From: Cinnamomum chago
Taxonomy: Eukaryota; Streptophyta; Magnoliopsida; Laurales; Lauraceae
Length of the DNA: 64,000 nt
NCBI GenBank assembly: GCA_038049695.1
Contig: CP142452.1
Location: forward strand, 71,801,501 to 71,865,500
Direction of reading: 5' to 3'
Each line of letters begins with the position of its first letter. Position 1 is the first letter of the stretch. The position numbers and the translations under genes were made by a program. The notes under the pieces were generated by a model. The model ran no database searches. It was not told the origin of the DNA and was given only the letters and a program-made list of their open reading frames with translations. Shown one piece after another: positions 33,312-47,400 of the stretch.

Positions 33312-36304
33312 ATGCAGATGTTTGATGAAGTTACAATTGAATTCCACCATGGTGGTTATTTTACAGACCCACCAAATAGTGTATACATTGGGGGTATGGT
33401 ACATGAAGTCAGAGAATTTGATATTGACAAAGCATCATTTTTTGAGTTCAGGGATTGTATGATAGAATTAGGGTACCCAGGGAACAGTTCAATGTATTTT
33501 AAGGTGCCAAGAATGGATTTTGATGATGGTTTGAGGCGAATTGAATCAGACAGGGATGTTTTTATTCTATTAAAACATTATAAGGACAGTAAGGTGTTGA
33601 CTGTTTATATAGAGAGGGGACATGAGCCTTTGATGATCGTGTCACCTAAGGGGAAGATCTTAATGCAAAATATTGACACCGAAGGTCCCTTGAAGCAGCT
33701 ACCTGCAGCAGAAGTAGCATCAATTAGTAGGAAACTTCATTGTGAGGATTACTATGCTGCTGATGTTGAGGATGCAGCTGATATTGATGAAGGCAGTGAT
33801 GATGACCCTAATGTTCATCAGCATCCTCAAACAAGTGCTGGTCATGATGAGGATAATGTTCATCAGCATCCTGATGTTGGAGATTATCAAAACCAGCAGC
33901 ATCAGTTAGATGATGACAGTGAGGTTGAAAGTGAAGAGAATCCTATAGATCCTGATGAGCCACCAGAGCTACATGAGGATATTGAGAAGCCAGAAGATGA
34001 GAATATCTTCAGAGGATCTTCTGAGAATGTGGAAGAGGTGCATAAAGGAAAACAACAAGTACCAGTTGATGAGAATTGGGTTACAGATGATGAGCATGGA
34101 GATGATCTTCACTCATTGTGCAGCTCATCTGATGAGAACAACAGGTCTAAATGGCCTGAGTTTAATGAGCTGACTGATATGGAGAATCCTGAACTGAAGT
34201 TGGGTATGATATTTTCAAGTCCACAAGTTTTCAGACAAGCACTTGTTGAATGGACTGTAAGGCAAGGCTATGACATTAAATATCTAAAAAATGAGAACAA
34301 GAGAATCACGGCTGTTTGTAAATATGATTGTGGGTTTAGGATTCATGCATCACCCATGCAGGGTGAGATGACATTTCAAATTAAGACATTCAAACCCAAA
34401 CATGCATGTGGTATGAGGTTTGAAAATCACTTGGTAACTTCCAGCTATATAGCTGCTAAATACCAGCAGAGGATGAGTGACAATCCGAAATGGTCAATTC
34501 CTGCAATGCAAAAAGAGCTGAGAAGAGAACTAAAGGTTAATTTGTCGAAGGATAAATTGTATCGAGCGAAGAGGAAGGCATCAGATAACATCTCTGGAGA
34601 TATTATAATCCAATACACTAGATTGAGGGACTATTGTGTCACTGTCCAGAAGTACAATCCCAACACAAGTATATTTGTGGTGACACAAAGACCTCACATG
34701 GATAGAATTCCAAATTTTCAGAGACTGTACGTCTGTTATGAAGCACAAAAGGTAGGGTTCGTTGGTGGATGTAGACCCATAATTGGTCTAGACGGGTGCT
34801 TCCTCAAAGGTAGTTATGGTGGACAAGTGTTGGCTGCAGTTGGTAGAGATGGGAATGATAATATGTTCCCAATTGCAATGGCTGTTGTAGAGGCTGAAAA
34901 TTTGGACTCATGGACTTGGTTTTTGAAATCATTAATTGATGACATTGGAAATGGGGGTGACATGGGCTGGATTTTTTTGTCTGATAGACAGAAAGGGCTT
35001 GACGCAGCTTTTGAGATAGTAGTTCCTACTGCTGAAATCAGGCACTGTCTGAGACATATGTATGATAACTTCAAAAAACTGTTTAAAGGCAAATTATTGA
35101 AAGATGCTATGTGGGCTGCAGCATCATGTGGATCACCCAGAGAGTTTGATAGTCATATGCAGAGGGTGAAAGAGATGGACCAGGTTGCATATAATTGGCT
35201 GATATCTGCTAATCCAAACAGGTGGGCCAGATCTCATTTTACTACAAGGGCCAAATGTGATGCATTAACAAATAACCTATGTGAATCTTTCAACAGTTAC
35301 ATACTTGAAGCTAGGGAGAAACCAATTGTTGGTTTGCTTGAGTGTGTCAGGAGGAAACTTATGATTAGAACTCAAGTGAAGTTAAAAGGAATGACTAAAT
35401 ATAATGGGACAATATGTCCTGCGATATTGGAGAAGTTGGAAAAAAACAAGCATGACAGCAGACATTGTTTTCCCAATTGGTCAGGCAGAGGTGAGTTTGA
35501 GGTTGACTGTTTTGCAAAAACTTATGTTGTGAACATTGAGAGTAGAACATGTTTATGCAGAATGTGGGATCTGACTGGGATACCTTGTAAGCATGCCATA
35601 GCATGTATACACATGAATCAAGGAAGGCCTGAAGATTATATTCATGAATGCTACAGCAAAGAGATGTATTTGAATGCATATAGTAGTATGATACATGCTG
35701 TACCTGGCATGCATGATTGGATAGAAAGTGGAATGGAACCAGTTGCTCCTCCATTGTATAGAAGACCTGCAGGTAGGCCAAGGAAGTTGAGGAGGAGGGA
35801 AGCAGATGAGGTACATAGTTCCAGTAGAGTTTCCAGAAGGAACAGAACCATGACTTGTGCTAGATGCTTGAAAACAGGCCATAATGCCAGATCTTGCAAG
35901 GGACCAGTGCATCCAAATTCAAGACTATTTCGTTCTGCATCACAGCCCATGACAGGTTCATCACAGCCCATGGCAGCATCACAGCCCATGCGACCTTCTC
36001 AGCCCATGCCAGCTTCCCACCTAGCATCACAGCCCATGCCAGCACATAGGGTACAATACTTTCACCCATGTTTTATACTTTTTCTTCTAACTAGATTATA
36101 TGCATGCATTTACTAACTTCTGTATTGAAAATCTTGATTAATCAGGGGAGAGTCAGACAATCCTTTTCTCAACCGTTGCCAGCTTCACAGCCACTTTCAT
36201 CAGCAAGTAATACAACTGATAGAGGAAAGTTACAAGATGTGAGGTCTGCATCAACACCCAGAGGTAGAGGGAGGATTGGAGCAGGAAAAGGCAGCACAAT
36301 CTGA
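33312..36304 (+). CDS. MULE transposase with PB1-like, SWIM and zinc-knuckle regions, two coding exons
   Basis: Exon 33312-36050 joins exon 36146-36304 in phase 0 (GGGTACAA donor, TTAATCAG acceptor) for about 965 residues. Visible in order are a PB1-like N-terminal region (1-105: EVTIEFHHGGYF, YKDSKVLTVYIE) and a long Asp/Glu-rich linker (about 140-290). The MuDR DNA-binding domain follows (about 294-386, with CKYDCGFRIHAS and Cys/His residues). The MULE DDE core is at about 490-610: GLDGCFLKGSYGG, FLSDRQKGLD, CLRHMYDNF. A SWIM finger (748-763: CLCRMWDLTGIPCKH), an AT-hook-like AGRPRKL (about 819), a CCHC knuckle (849-862: CARCLKTGHNARSC) and an ASQPM repeat tail complete it. No internal stop is seen. 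Translation could begin at 33312 or at the second ATG, 33318; upstream CATGCAG could be an acceptor, so an earlier non-coding exon is likely. Confidence 0.92.
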
Positions 36305-36792
36305 TGATGTTATGTTGATTCTATTTTAAAACTTTTGGATGATGTTTAACAGATTTTATTTTGGTTCTGTTTTGAAAAACTTTGTCATGATGATGTTGTA
36401 AATTTGTTTATGGGAGATGGTGTTTTAAGACAACCTGATGTAGTTTGGTGTTGACTGTTTCGAAAAACTGTTTGGATGATGATGACTGTCTGGAGTTTAG
36501 CATAAATGACCATTTTTTATTGTTTGGATTGGCATATTGAATGATGATGTCTGTTTGGAGCAGCATAGATGACTATTTTTGATTGTTTGGATTGACTGTT
36601 AGGATGATGATGATGGATTGGAGCAGCATAGATGACCTTTTAAATTGTCTGGATTGAGTGTTTGGATGATGATGCTTTTCTTATTGTAGGTTGATTAAAA
36701 TTCAGAGCAAAATAAGGAGTGAACAAAGCATTCATGGACAAGCAAACTTCACAAACCCATTTTCATTAAAATATTCCAACTGATACATATGA

Positions 36793-37279
36793 TTATGGTA
36801 ATTCTAACCCATCTACAGGGAACCAAGCCACAACTAGGTAGCACATGAACAAAAAAAACACAATTCCAGCCCAAGTCCACAGCAATACACGTAGGTAACA
36901 TTTTTCTCTTCGACAAACTGTCTTCATTTCCTTCTCCAGCACATCAATCTTATCCAATAGCTTTTGTACCTGATCATTTTCTCCATCAACCCATTCAAAA
37001 AATCCACACGCTGGCTGGATCTGAAAAAAAAATTGAAACAAAATAACATTAATAATAGCATTATTGACCATACATCAAGGAGAACAATCAGATTGTTGAC
37101 AGCATAACCCCATATAGAGCACAGCCAAGAAACCTCCTCCCCATGTTGCGCTGTGTTCGAGAAGTTCTCAAAGCAGCCCTATGCCCGCAATGACAGTAAC
37201 GAATTTCACCATCAAGTTGAGAGTATTGGCCACGAGAACAATGGGTGCAGGAGTTTTGAGAGTTTTGAGAGGAAGCCAT
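36793..37279 (-). CDS. GRF-type zinc-finger membrane protein carried by the MULE, two exons
   Basis: Exon 1 (37279-37109, ATG) and exon 2 (37020-36793) join in phase 0 (GTTATG donor, TTTTTCAG acceptor) to give 132 residues. The join rebuilds a GRF zinc finger: CHCGHRAALRTSRT, GRRFLGC, then PACGFFEWVD. A charged helix suggestive of a coiled coil (NDQVQKLLDKIDVLEKEMK) follows, then a Trp/Phe/Leu-rich transmembrane segment (VLLWTWAGIVFFLFMCYLVV). GRF fingers bind nucleic acids; proteins with this finger-coil-membrane layout are common in plants and often repeat-associated. It lies within the MULE and converges on the transposase. Whether it aids transposition, like mudrB, or is merely cargo is unknown. 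No damage is visible. Confidence 0.85.
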
Positions 37280-37409
37280 GGCTGGAAAGAAAAATTTTCA
37301 CTAAGAACATGTCTGGTGCACTTCCAATGTTTTATAGGCTGATTCAGGGGCAAAAATGCCTTTTTGGGAGAGTAACTTGGCGCCAGTATGCACCAAACAG
37401 ATTTTATAC

Positions 37410-37550
37410 GGCCTACACTGTTAATACTAACAGAATCCGTCCATTTTGCATGCCAACTAAAACTACAGGTAGGTTTAGTCACAAATACCAAAGTTCAGGG
37501 ATCGCTCTGCAAAACGGCCAAAGTCCAGGTAGGTATAGTGCTTTTTTCCC
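37410..37550 (-). repeat. MULE right TIR
   Basis: Inverted partner of 31334-31475. Confidence 0.85.
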
Positions 37551-37559
37551 AAAAAAAAA

Positions 37560-38268
37560 TCCTTTTCCCATGTGGCACACCCTGATTAGTCCAAATAGGG
37601 ATCTGGATCCCAAAAAATATTACTAAATCTCTGATAGGATCAATCTAATGATTAATATTATTCAGATTTAGGTGAAATCTGGGTTAGTTTCTGCACTAAG
37701 ATGCCCTTCTCAATATAAGCAGCTTTGACCATACCAAGATGGTCCCACCCCTTGCATGATAAATTATACCTCACCTGCCAGTTGGACCATTTCTTTGGAA
37801 AGTGGGACCCACGCTGCTGTCTTCATGGGCCGGACCCCACAAATTGGCCAGGTCGATCAGTCACGATTGGCCTGGAAATAGCTCATCCCAAGTGGCACAG
37901 CATGGTTCCTCTGATTTGGAAGAATCCATAGGTCCGTGCTCAAGTGATCTGGCCCGTTGAGATGGTGGGCCCCACAGGATTTGTAAAATATCTTCCAGAT
38001 TAGATGATCTCAAACCCTTGGACAATATAGGACTTTGATCTGAGCTTTTTATTAAAATCTCATTTCACCCATCTCTCAATAAAAGGTTACGCATTGGAAA
38101 CGGATTCTTGTTTGGTCCAAATAAGAAAACGGGGTTGACATGCAGCGCTCCCACTGCGCACACCCACACCCACACCCACACCCGATCCCTTACGTGTCAT
38201 CATCTGTTTGGTCCAAACAGGTTACCCATTTGTACCAAGCAGGAATCCTTCATCATCAATTATATGTC
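37560..38268. other. Upstream region of the aminotransferase-like gene
   Basis: No gene. It holds the right arm of a weak inverted repeat that brackets the MULE (CCCATGTGGCACACCCTGATTAGTCC near 37567), (CACACC)n at 38159-38182, and GTTTGGTCCAAA motifs at 38110 and 38206. Confidence 0.5.
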
Positions 38269-38276
38269 TATATATA
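38269..38276 (+). promoter_or_regulatory. Candidate TATA box of the aminotransferase-like gene
   Basis: TATATATA lies 161 bp upstream of the ATG at 38437. The transposon end is only about 0.7 kb further upstream. Confidence 0.45.
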
Positions 38277-38436
38277 CACTATCTGTTGAGATTTCTTATC
38301 ACTAGATGCCCAAAAGTGGGCCCCACACTGTCTATATTCTATTCCTATTCAAGTAGGCTATGGCAAATTGTGCCAGACAGTATATGTTAGCACTCCTAAC
38401 AAGAAACTTTGAAATCCATCTCTCAATCTTTGAATC

Positions 38437-41400
38437 ATGGAAGAAATGAAGGGGATTGAGGTCATCCACTCATGGTCTGCACCAAGGTCTCTCAGCACCA
38501 GCCTCATGTACTCCTTTGCTCAGGTACCCATTTTATGTTTCTTAGAGATTTTTTTTTTTTTTTTTTTTGCTAAAGAATGATGGATTTGAAGTGGGTTTTT
38601 GCTTGTGATGATGTTTTATGAATTGGGTGTGGATATTTTACATTGGTGAATTCAAAGTGGCAGTCTTTCTGGTCTGGTCTGGTTTATTCAGTATTGAAGA
38701 CTTGCTTTTGAATTAATTTCTTCTTGTTGAGAAATGGTGGATCATCATCATCAGAATTCAGGGATGGGGTCCGTTAATGAATGTTTTGGAGTTTGATTTT
38801 CGTTGGGGTGATTCTATTACAGGTGATGAAAGGGAAAGTATCTATTCGAGTGAATAAATTGAACCCCACTTCTTATCAAGATATGGTCTTTGATCAGTAT
38901 TATTCCTATGAGTTGTGATTAGTCCAAATATCAAGCAAGTTGGATTTTGCACATCAACTGGGTTAAGTCTTTTCGTTCATAATGTGATCTCACATTTTAT
39001 GGGTGAAAGTCACGTGGATCTGAGTACAGTTTGGACTGGTTGCAACTAACTGGGTTGGTTTCAATCTGATGGTCTGCGCTTGACGGGAATTGGCCACACT
39101 GTGCAGGTTCTGTTTGCATGTATGGGAATTTATAGTTTCCTTGCCTGCAAAAGCATTGACTCTTTAATGGACCTCAAATGGGTAATTTTTATTCCTATAT
39201 GTTTGTAGATGGTTTGTGTTTGGATGTAATCCGAATTGCAATTTGGTTGTATATCTATTGAAATGTCTGCGTTTTGGGGGAACCACATTACAAGCAGTTC
39301 GCTACCTTTGCTTACTGGCCTTCCAAAATCTTAGCAGTGTCATGCTTGGTGTGTAAGTCAAGGGCAGGCATTTTCTTTTGTTGTTGTTTAGATGGTCACA
39401 TAAATGGTTGCTCAGATGTTCATCTCATATTGCTGCAATTGCTCCTTTGTTTTTTCGTCTAAGTGCATTTGGTTATTGTTTAGCATGATACAGACATTCA
39501 TAACCTTGTTGAGAAGAGGTTTGTTAACTGCAGATGCAGCGAGGCTCTTTAGTGACAGATCCTAGCCATCTATCAGAGGTGCCACAATTTTGATTGCCTG
39601 AATGTTATACCGGGCTTCCTATTCATCTAGTGCCTAGTGGGCCCCACTAATACATTCGATGGGAATCATTGAGCGGTTTTCTAAAACTTTCTATTTATTT
39701 TATGTTTTTAATTCTCACTTGATGAGTAGTAGCCTAGCCTAGTTTTCGAGCTAGAGCATGTACAAGATTGGGCCCACCGCCCACCTTGTGAATGGCTTAT
39801 TTTGTATGCATGCCACATCGCATATCTGTGTTCTCACTATTAGTGTACCTCACATTACAATCTTATTTGGGATGACTTTTGTTGAGATGTTGAATTTGAA
39901 ACCTTAATTTGGTTTCTCTCATTTGCTTACTTTGGTTTTAAAGTTCTGATGTGCATTTTTTGTTTGTGTGGTTAATCCTAGAGAGATGACATGGAAGTGC
40001 TTGATGAACCTCTTTATGCAAATTTCCTTCGGGTTACTGGCGTAGAAAGGCCATATCGTCAGGAGCTACTTTCCAAAATGGTAAGCCAGATGTTGATCTT
40101 TTATACCTTTTAAATGGAGCACAGTCAAGTTGACACATAAATATATACTTTTGGATTAATTACTAATTATAAAGTTTCTGTTCCAAACTACCTTTTTTTT
40201 TGTGTGTTTTTTTTTTTTTTTTTTTGGTTATGTTTTTTTGTTTTGGTGGAGGAACGTCTATAAAAGAAAAATCTTGCCATGTGAACTAGCAAATCACTTG
40301 CAACTACATATATGTTATATTATTCATGCATTTTCAAACTAAAACTTGTGGCAGAAGAACCAAAACTTCTTGAGCATACAACGAATCATACGTTGGGTTG
40401 AAATAGCTATTTTTGGTCTTAAAAGTACTTTTTTTTTGGTACTCTGCAATTTCTGACCGATTTGTTTTCTTTTTGAAAGATAATTTGTACTTTTATCGAT
40501 TTAAGCTAAGGAGAAAACAAACAATTACTCATCGTACAGCAAACCAGCTCGATTAGATCCATCCTTAGCTAACCAATCAGCCTCATGGACAATATGACAA
40601 AAACGAAAATGGCCCTACCTTGCTGTTGAGTGAATATCCCATTATTATTTTTTATTCCTTTTCTTTTTGTTTCTAGGAGTTCTCTCATTCTCTATGTTGT
40701 TGAGATCTGATTATACTTTTCTCTACCTTTTGTTCTTTTTTGCTTTCACATTTTCTTTAATCTCTCTATTATTATTATTATTTAAATCTTGTGTTCTTCC
40801 CTGCAACGCTATCATGTAATCTCCTGTTTGTATTTGGTCTATAATGAAACTGCAATTGCTTGATATGAAGCAGGATTCTGATGTCAATAAAGTTGTAGAA
40901 GATGTCATTTTTGGTCCGGGGGAAAAGAAATATAGATATTGCAAGGTAAGCATAGCTGTCAAATATTCACTTGCTATTGAATGAACTTTCTGGATTAGTT
41001 TCTTCTATGTAGTAAAGTTCTGTATTTGGAGTCTTTTATTATTATTATTATTATTTGAGTTGAACATTGAAGAATAAATAGATAAGTTCACAAAGAACTG
41101 AGAAGCAAAGAACATTGAACATTATCCAATCAGTATTAGATTGTAAATAATTTGGCAATTTGAGGCTTTAATATCAACCAATGGGTGAATAACACCATGT
41201 TTCTGTTCGATATTTTTTGAAAATCCATTTTATGGTCTTGTTTCCAAATTTAGGAAAAATTTCTGAAATTTTGTGTTTGGGGAGAAACCTGCAAAATGAC
41301 GTCTTATGATTTATTAGTGCAGGGATCAAAATATGGAAGTAAGAATATTTGAAATTTCAAAATTATTGAACCAATTTTTTTTCTGAAATGGTGAACAAAT

Positions 41401-44400
41401 TCATTAATAAAGATCAATAAATAGGTTTGCTTGAGAATAAATCTACAATTTCCTCTGTCCAAGCCACAATCCGCCAAGGTTGAATAAGCTGCCAGATCCG
41501 TTGAATCATGGAAATTAAGCACTTCCAATTGTGGAATTAATGGCTGCCATTTTCTGTTACTTACAACAATACACCAGCATAGCGAACACTTCCACTGAAT
41601 TCGAACCTAAGAAATTCACCAGATCTGAAAACATATTAGTGTTCTTTCTTACTAACTATGAAAATGTTGCCCTTTTTTTGTTATAAAAAATATTCGATAA
41701 TAATCAGTAGTGGTGGCCTGTTTTAAGGTGGGAGGTGAATGAAAAGTAAGAGGACATTGATATTTAGATCTAGGAATTCCAATCAACTTGAGCATGAACA
41801 TGCATATGTGAGTTTTGAATTTTGTGGGTATATAGATTTATGTGTAGTTTTGTCATTGATGGTTTATTCGTGTTTTCTAGAATGTTGGAGCAGTGTTTTT
41901 CATTTGATAAAACACTATTCGATTCTCATGTCTGAAATCTGATCTACAGCATATATCTAAACAAAATGTACCTGGATTGACAAGTGATTTGATGAAGAAA
42001 GGGAAACACTTTATATTGATACGAAATCCCCTCCGTATTTTGGTAAGCTTTTGCAGTATATCTTGTTTCATCACTTATGCTTTTACAATAAAACTCACTT
42101 GGATGCTGGATCTTTTATACACATTTGTTTTTTTGTAATGTATTTATCGTCATCATTGTTTACTGACCACTCTAGGATCTTCTTCTGTCTAACCATTATA
42201 GGATCTTCTCCTGTTCACAACCTTAACCTATTGGAGTATTTAATCCTCTATTTATTACTGGTTCAATATGTGAAGTGGTTTTGGGTCTGAGATAAATATA
42301 TTAATTGCCCAAATGAAATGCACAACACCAGTATGATAATTACACCTTAATAATTTAATCACCCGTCTGCAGATACAAGTTTCAGCTTGTAACTGTATGA
42401 TTAATGGCACTGGTGTTCAAAGACAGTTAAGGTGTGTGTGTTGTTTTTTGGTTTGGGGGTGGTGGGAGGGAAGCCCAGGTATCTGGTTGGGCAGGCTATA
42501 TCTTACCCCAGAAATTGAAGCTCCTAAAATAAAAGATAGGTTGGAATAAAGGAGAATCCAGGGAGGTCAGAGGAAAAGAAAATATTCACACTGTGGAAAC
42601 TTGAAATATGGGATTGTTTTAAAGAAGACAGGTTTTAATGGAGGGTGAGTGGAAGGAGAGGATGGAGCTACAAAGGAGTTGTGGAACATTATGAGGCAAA
42701 GATGGTAAGTGATTTAGATGTCTTAGTGGGAAAAGAATATTAGCTTCTAGCACAACATTTGTAATTCATTACAGGAATGAAGTAGATTCTCACATTTGGA
42801 AGCCCGCCAGACTGTTCTCTACGAAGTCATTGTATAGGGCCCTGGAATCTTCTAATTTGTTTCAATGTCCTTGGTTTGGTCTTCCTCCCTTAGAGTTGAG
42901 ACTTTTTGTTAGTTGGTTGTGGAAGGCCAGATATCGACTACGATAACCATATAGGGAGAGGCTTATCTGCAGAGGTTATTCCAGAGACATGTTTCTTGTA
43001 CAGGAGAAAAGGGAAACAATTGACCATATTTTCTTTTATTGTATATGGCGCCTTCCGAACAGGGTGTGACTTGGTGTTTCCCAGGCCTTTAGCTCATCGT
43101 TACCTGATTTACTTCATCCACTGCCAATGCAGGATTTGGTTCGGTGGTATCAAAAATATTGAGACCCTTCAGTTCGAAGCAGTTCGCATGCATAGGAAAA
43201 AAGTCGTATAAGAAGAAGAAAATGTCTGATAAGAAGATGAAGGAGGAAGAGGTAGAAAGTGTTCTTCATTCAAAATAGGAAATCGTGCCTGTCAAATGTC
43301 TTTCCATCAGAAACTTAGTGCAAGAGTATACAGCATGTCAGGAGCTCTTCCATTTATATCTTATCTTGTTTCAAACTGTCAAAAGTTAGTTTTTGTGGCC
43401 CAACCTATTGGATCCATCGGAGGATTAATCACTTACAAACTTGTGAATATAATAATACATAAAGTTTTTATATGATTTATGCCGATCAATCTGATGATGG
43501 AACCATATTAAAGTGAAAATTTTCAAGAATACTTATAAGTAAGAGGAAAATGGATTGACCCGTTTAGATTTCAATACATGGGCCCCCATTTAGAGCTTCA
43601 TGAGTTTTGATGGAGTTCTATATCTCAATTTTCCTCTCTCTTTCATTTTTCAATTTCCTTCACCCCCTCCTCTTAATACAATTGTGTGAATCTCTAAATT
43701 TTTTTTCAAAAAAGAAGAGCAAAACAAAGGGAAGAACATTGAATAAGACTAAACATAAACACAAACAAATAAACTAAACATCAAAAGAAATATGTAGTCG
43801 AAAAACTCCTTCCCTTGCAAGACCATCTGCCAAAACATTTGCTTCACAAGGAATATGAATAAAAGAAGCTCCCAGATGAGACGAAATATCTTGCACCTCC
43901 TCCACCAAATCTCCAAAGTCCACAGATAAGAAGACTTTCCAGAACCCCACTGAATCGCAGAGAATGAATCTCCTTCAATGATTGCATGAAAACCTCCCAA
44001 CTGATGTAGTTCACAACATCCCACCAATAAAGCATACATTTCAGCTCCATTTGAATCGACACAATTCACCCGACCCACAAAGTTTTTGATAATTTTTCTA
44101 GAGAAGTCACGAATAACACCCCCAATCCCACCCATTTGAGTATGCGAAAATAACTTTCATCAAAACTCAGCTTAAGAAAACCATTCGGAGGTGGTTCCCA
44201 CAATAATTTTTATTTGAGATTAGAATGCCTACCACCTTAAAAATGGGCTGACCAAGATCTATTTAGAGTTTCTAAAGAAACTCCAACAAATTCAGCCTTC
44301 CTAATTACCCATTCCAAAGTAACCCAAACAACAAACCGAACAATCTCCTCAGGAGGTTTGCATTTATTTTGAAAATTCCGATTATTCCTCTCAATCCATA

Positions 44401-47400
44401 ACTGCCATAGACCAGCATATAAGGATAACCGCCAAAAATGCGCTCACGAATAGATTTTTCCCTAAAAATCCACTGCTCAATAAACTCCTTAATAAAACAA
44501 GGCATAACCCAACACATATCGAACATTTTAAGGATAGATGGACCAATAGGTGAATCACAGTTTCCTCATCTTGTAAACAAAATGGACACCCATTGACAAC
44601 AATAAAATTTCTCCATCTCAATTGATCCATAGCAAGTATTTTTTGTAAGTGCGCTACCCAGCTGAACACCAAGATTCTTGGAGGAACCAAAAGGTTCCAA
44701 AACCTCTTCCAACCAGCCATCCTATTGTCCAAACCAATCAAATCATGATAAAAAGACTTAACGGAAAATTTCTCTTTAGCATCTGACTTCTAAATTCTAA
44801 CATCCCTTCAAGATAAATATTATCAAGCAAAGAGAGCAGTTCACCTCATGATCATGCAAATTTCGCCAAAAGTGAAAGTTTCAAACTGTAGAGCCACCCA
44901 CAAAAAGATAGTTATTTGCAACAAAGGCCTGAGGATTCCTATCCAAAAAGAAGAGAATATGAAACTGACACTTCAGGTTAGCATTACTACACCATTCATA
45001 CTGCCAAGACTTAATACATTTCCCGTCATGAACCTTGTACCTAATCCAATGAAGTCAAATATAATATCTTTTCCTTAATTAACTTTTAGAATAGATATGG
45101 TTATCGCTATCCACCATAATCAGGGCCCATGTATAAAATCCAAACATGTATCAAAATTAGTGTTCCCAAGTTACCGGTGCCTTTTTCTTTGGGGCCTTTG
45201 TTGGTTTTGTTTGCTGTAATTTCTCTCTTTTTATAATAGGTTATCAGTTACTGATAAAAAAAGAAAAAGAAAAAGAAAAAGAAAAAAAGAAAGAAAGAAA
45301 GAGAATTTTTTTTTTTACCTCAAGAACATTGTTAGTCAGGGAATGCATTTGGAGGACACAACCAGTATAATTAAGCGGTGTAGTCTAGTTTAACACTCAA
45401 CAAATGGTTGAAAGTCTCTAAAATATGGCTCTTACAATGCCAATTTTACATTCATATATGGAAATAACATAGAAAATTGTGTGCCCATATTGTGCATATG
45501 AAAAGAATTGAGGGCCATTCTTTGGCTGCTTTGATTTATTATGTGGATGCTAATCTATTAAACCTCAAATTTATGTGTTCCTTTTAACTTCTCCATCATC
45601 TTCAAAACCTGTTTCCAACTATGTTGGGGTCAGCTACATGAATCATGTTTCATCATTCCAGTCTATCCTGAGCCAAATCCTCAGATAGGTTGCAAAATGT
45701 TTCGAGCAAAGGTGCTATAGAATTATATATATTAAAGTAATAGGGAGGGAGGCCACAGAGAGTGCCATGTCAGCAGTACAAGAGTTATCCTTTCAAAAAA
45801 ATATGCACAAAAAATATGTTACTTTGACATGCCATGTCACTTTTCTAATCTTCCTCTCCTAAAATCTCTCCCATTTAAAGTGTCACCTCCCCTAAAATCT
45901 TTCTCAAACAACTGCTAAAATCTCTTATAAAAATGATCACTATCTCATATCAATTCTCTACAAATCTGAAAAAAGAAGTAGGTGATACCATGTGCCTTGA
46001 GGGCCATCCATTAGTGGGCCCCACCAATAAAAATCACATGCTACCATAAAGTGGCTGTAAAATGAAATTAAAGTTTAATCTTGCGAACAGAAGACAAAAA
46101 AACGCTTCTAAGGGGCCCGCTATTCAGATCTTATGACCCATAAATAGCAAAACCTCTTTCACTTATGTGTTGCCCTACACACATTTTATGGAACACAATA
46201 AATCTGACCCATATACCATCTGAGTGGACCTATCAAATAATTATTTTACTAAGCTATTTAGGATTTGATAGATTAAAGATTATAGCCTTCTTAAGTTATT
46301 AACATTATCTATGAGACTCATTTGATGAAAGATCAACATATATCTATCATGGGAAAATATTCATGCGCATCATCCCTCACCAAATTATGGTGAGGGACAA
46401 CATAGTGGGGGCGACTTTATGATACATCCGAACCATCTACACACATGGGACACCCTAAATTACGTTGGACCCATTGAGTTTTCACCTACCTGAATGGATT
46501 GGACTGTTGGATCGAGGTTAAAAATAATCTTTAATATAAAATCATTAAATTTGTGGGCCACATATGAAGGGGTCAGAGGCATGGAATTGACCCCAAACTT
46601 GATATATGGGCCCATCGAAGATGTCTCTTTCCATCCCCCCAAGTCCCATGATTAGTGGGGCCCACCTAAGTTTATCCCTCACCATATGGTGAGGGATGGA
46701 TGCACTTGAATGTCCCTAATCTATCATGTGTAATGGCGTTTTATTTTTATTTTTTGTGCTTTATAGTAAGAATTTTCAATTATCATCGTCATTCTTCTCT
46801 TTTATATAATTATTTTATAGCAATTTCAAAGTTAGAAGACAATAGCATTTCAATCTAAATTTTATAAATAAATTAGTTTAGTCTTTTTGTTGAATAATAT
46901 ATTTATTTATTCTGCTTTATTTTTTTTATAAATAATGTTTTAAAGAAACCAATAAAATTAGATATTTTTTTATTGTTTGGCCCCGGCTAATCCAAAGTGT
47001 CACATCTCAATTAACTAAGTTTAAAATCCTATCTCCTAAAATCTTGGCATCAATATCACGCATTCTCTTTTATCTCTTCCTGTTTGGTGTTTGGACCATT
47101 GATTTTGATAACACCATAAGTTTATCGGTGCCATTTATAATGCAATTTGGAATCTGCCAATCAAATTTTTATTTGTGTTTCCTTAAAACCTTGGCCCACC
47201 TATCATGTGTCGTAGAGAAACTCTTCTTTGGAACTCACGAGAATGCTCCCTCCACCTGAAAATTTACCTAAAATTTTATATTTAAATTATTATGCCCATC
47301 TTCAATTTTCCTATTTCAATAATGCAAATAATTATATAATTTTAAAAGACATAACAACAGCTTACTTATAGCATATTTCCTTTCTTCTTTCTAAAAATCA

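Larger units (their letters stand above)
31334..37550 (+). mobile_element. Mutator-like element with long TIRs and two convergent genes
   Basis: The left end is GGGATAAAAGCACAATACC. The right end, reverse-complemented, is GGGAAAAAAGCACTATACC. Similarity continues for more than 100 bp, including CCTACCTG.ACTTTGG, CGTTTTGCAGAG, TATTTGTGACTAAACC and CATGCAAA. Flanks are nine A residues on each side (31325-31333 and 37551-37559), a 9-bp duplication into a poly(A) run. Inside are a transposase gene on plus and a GRF zinc-finger gene on minus, tail to tail as in maize MuDR. No frameshift or stop is visible in either gene, so this could be an autonomous or recently autonomous copy. Confidence 0.9.
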
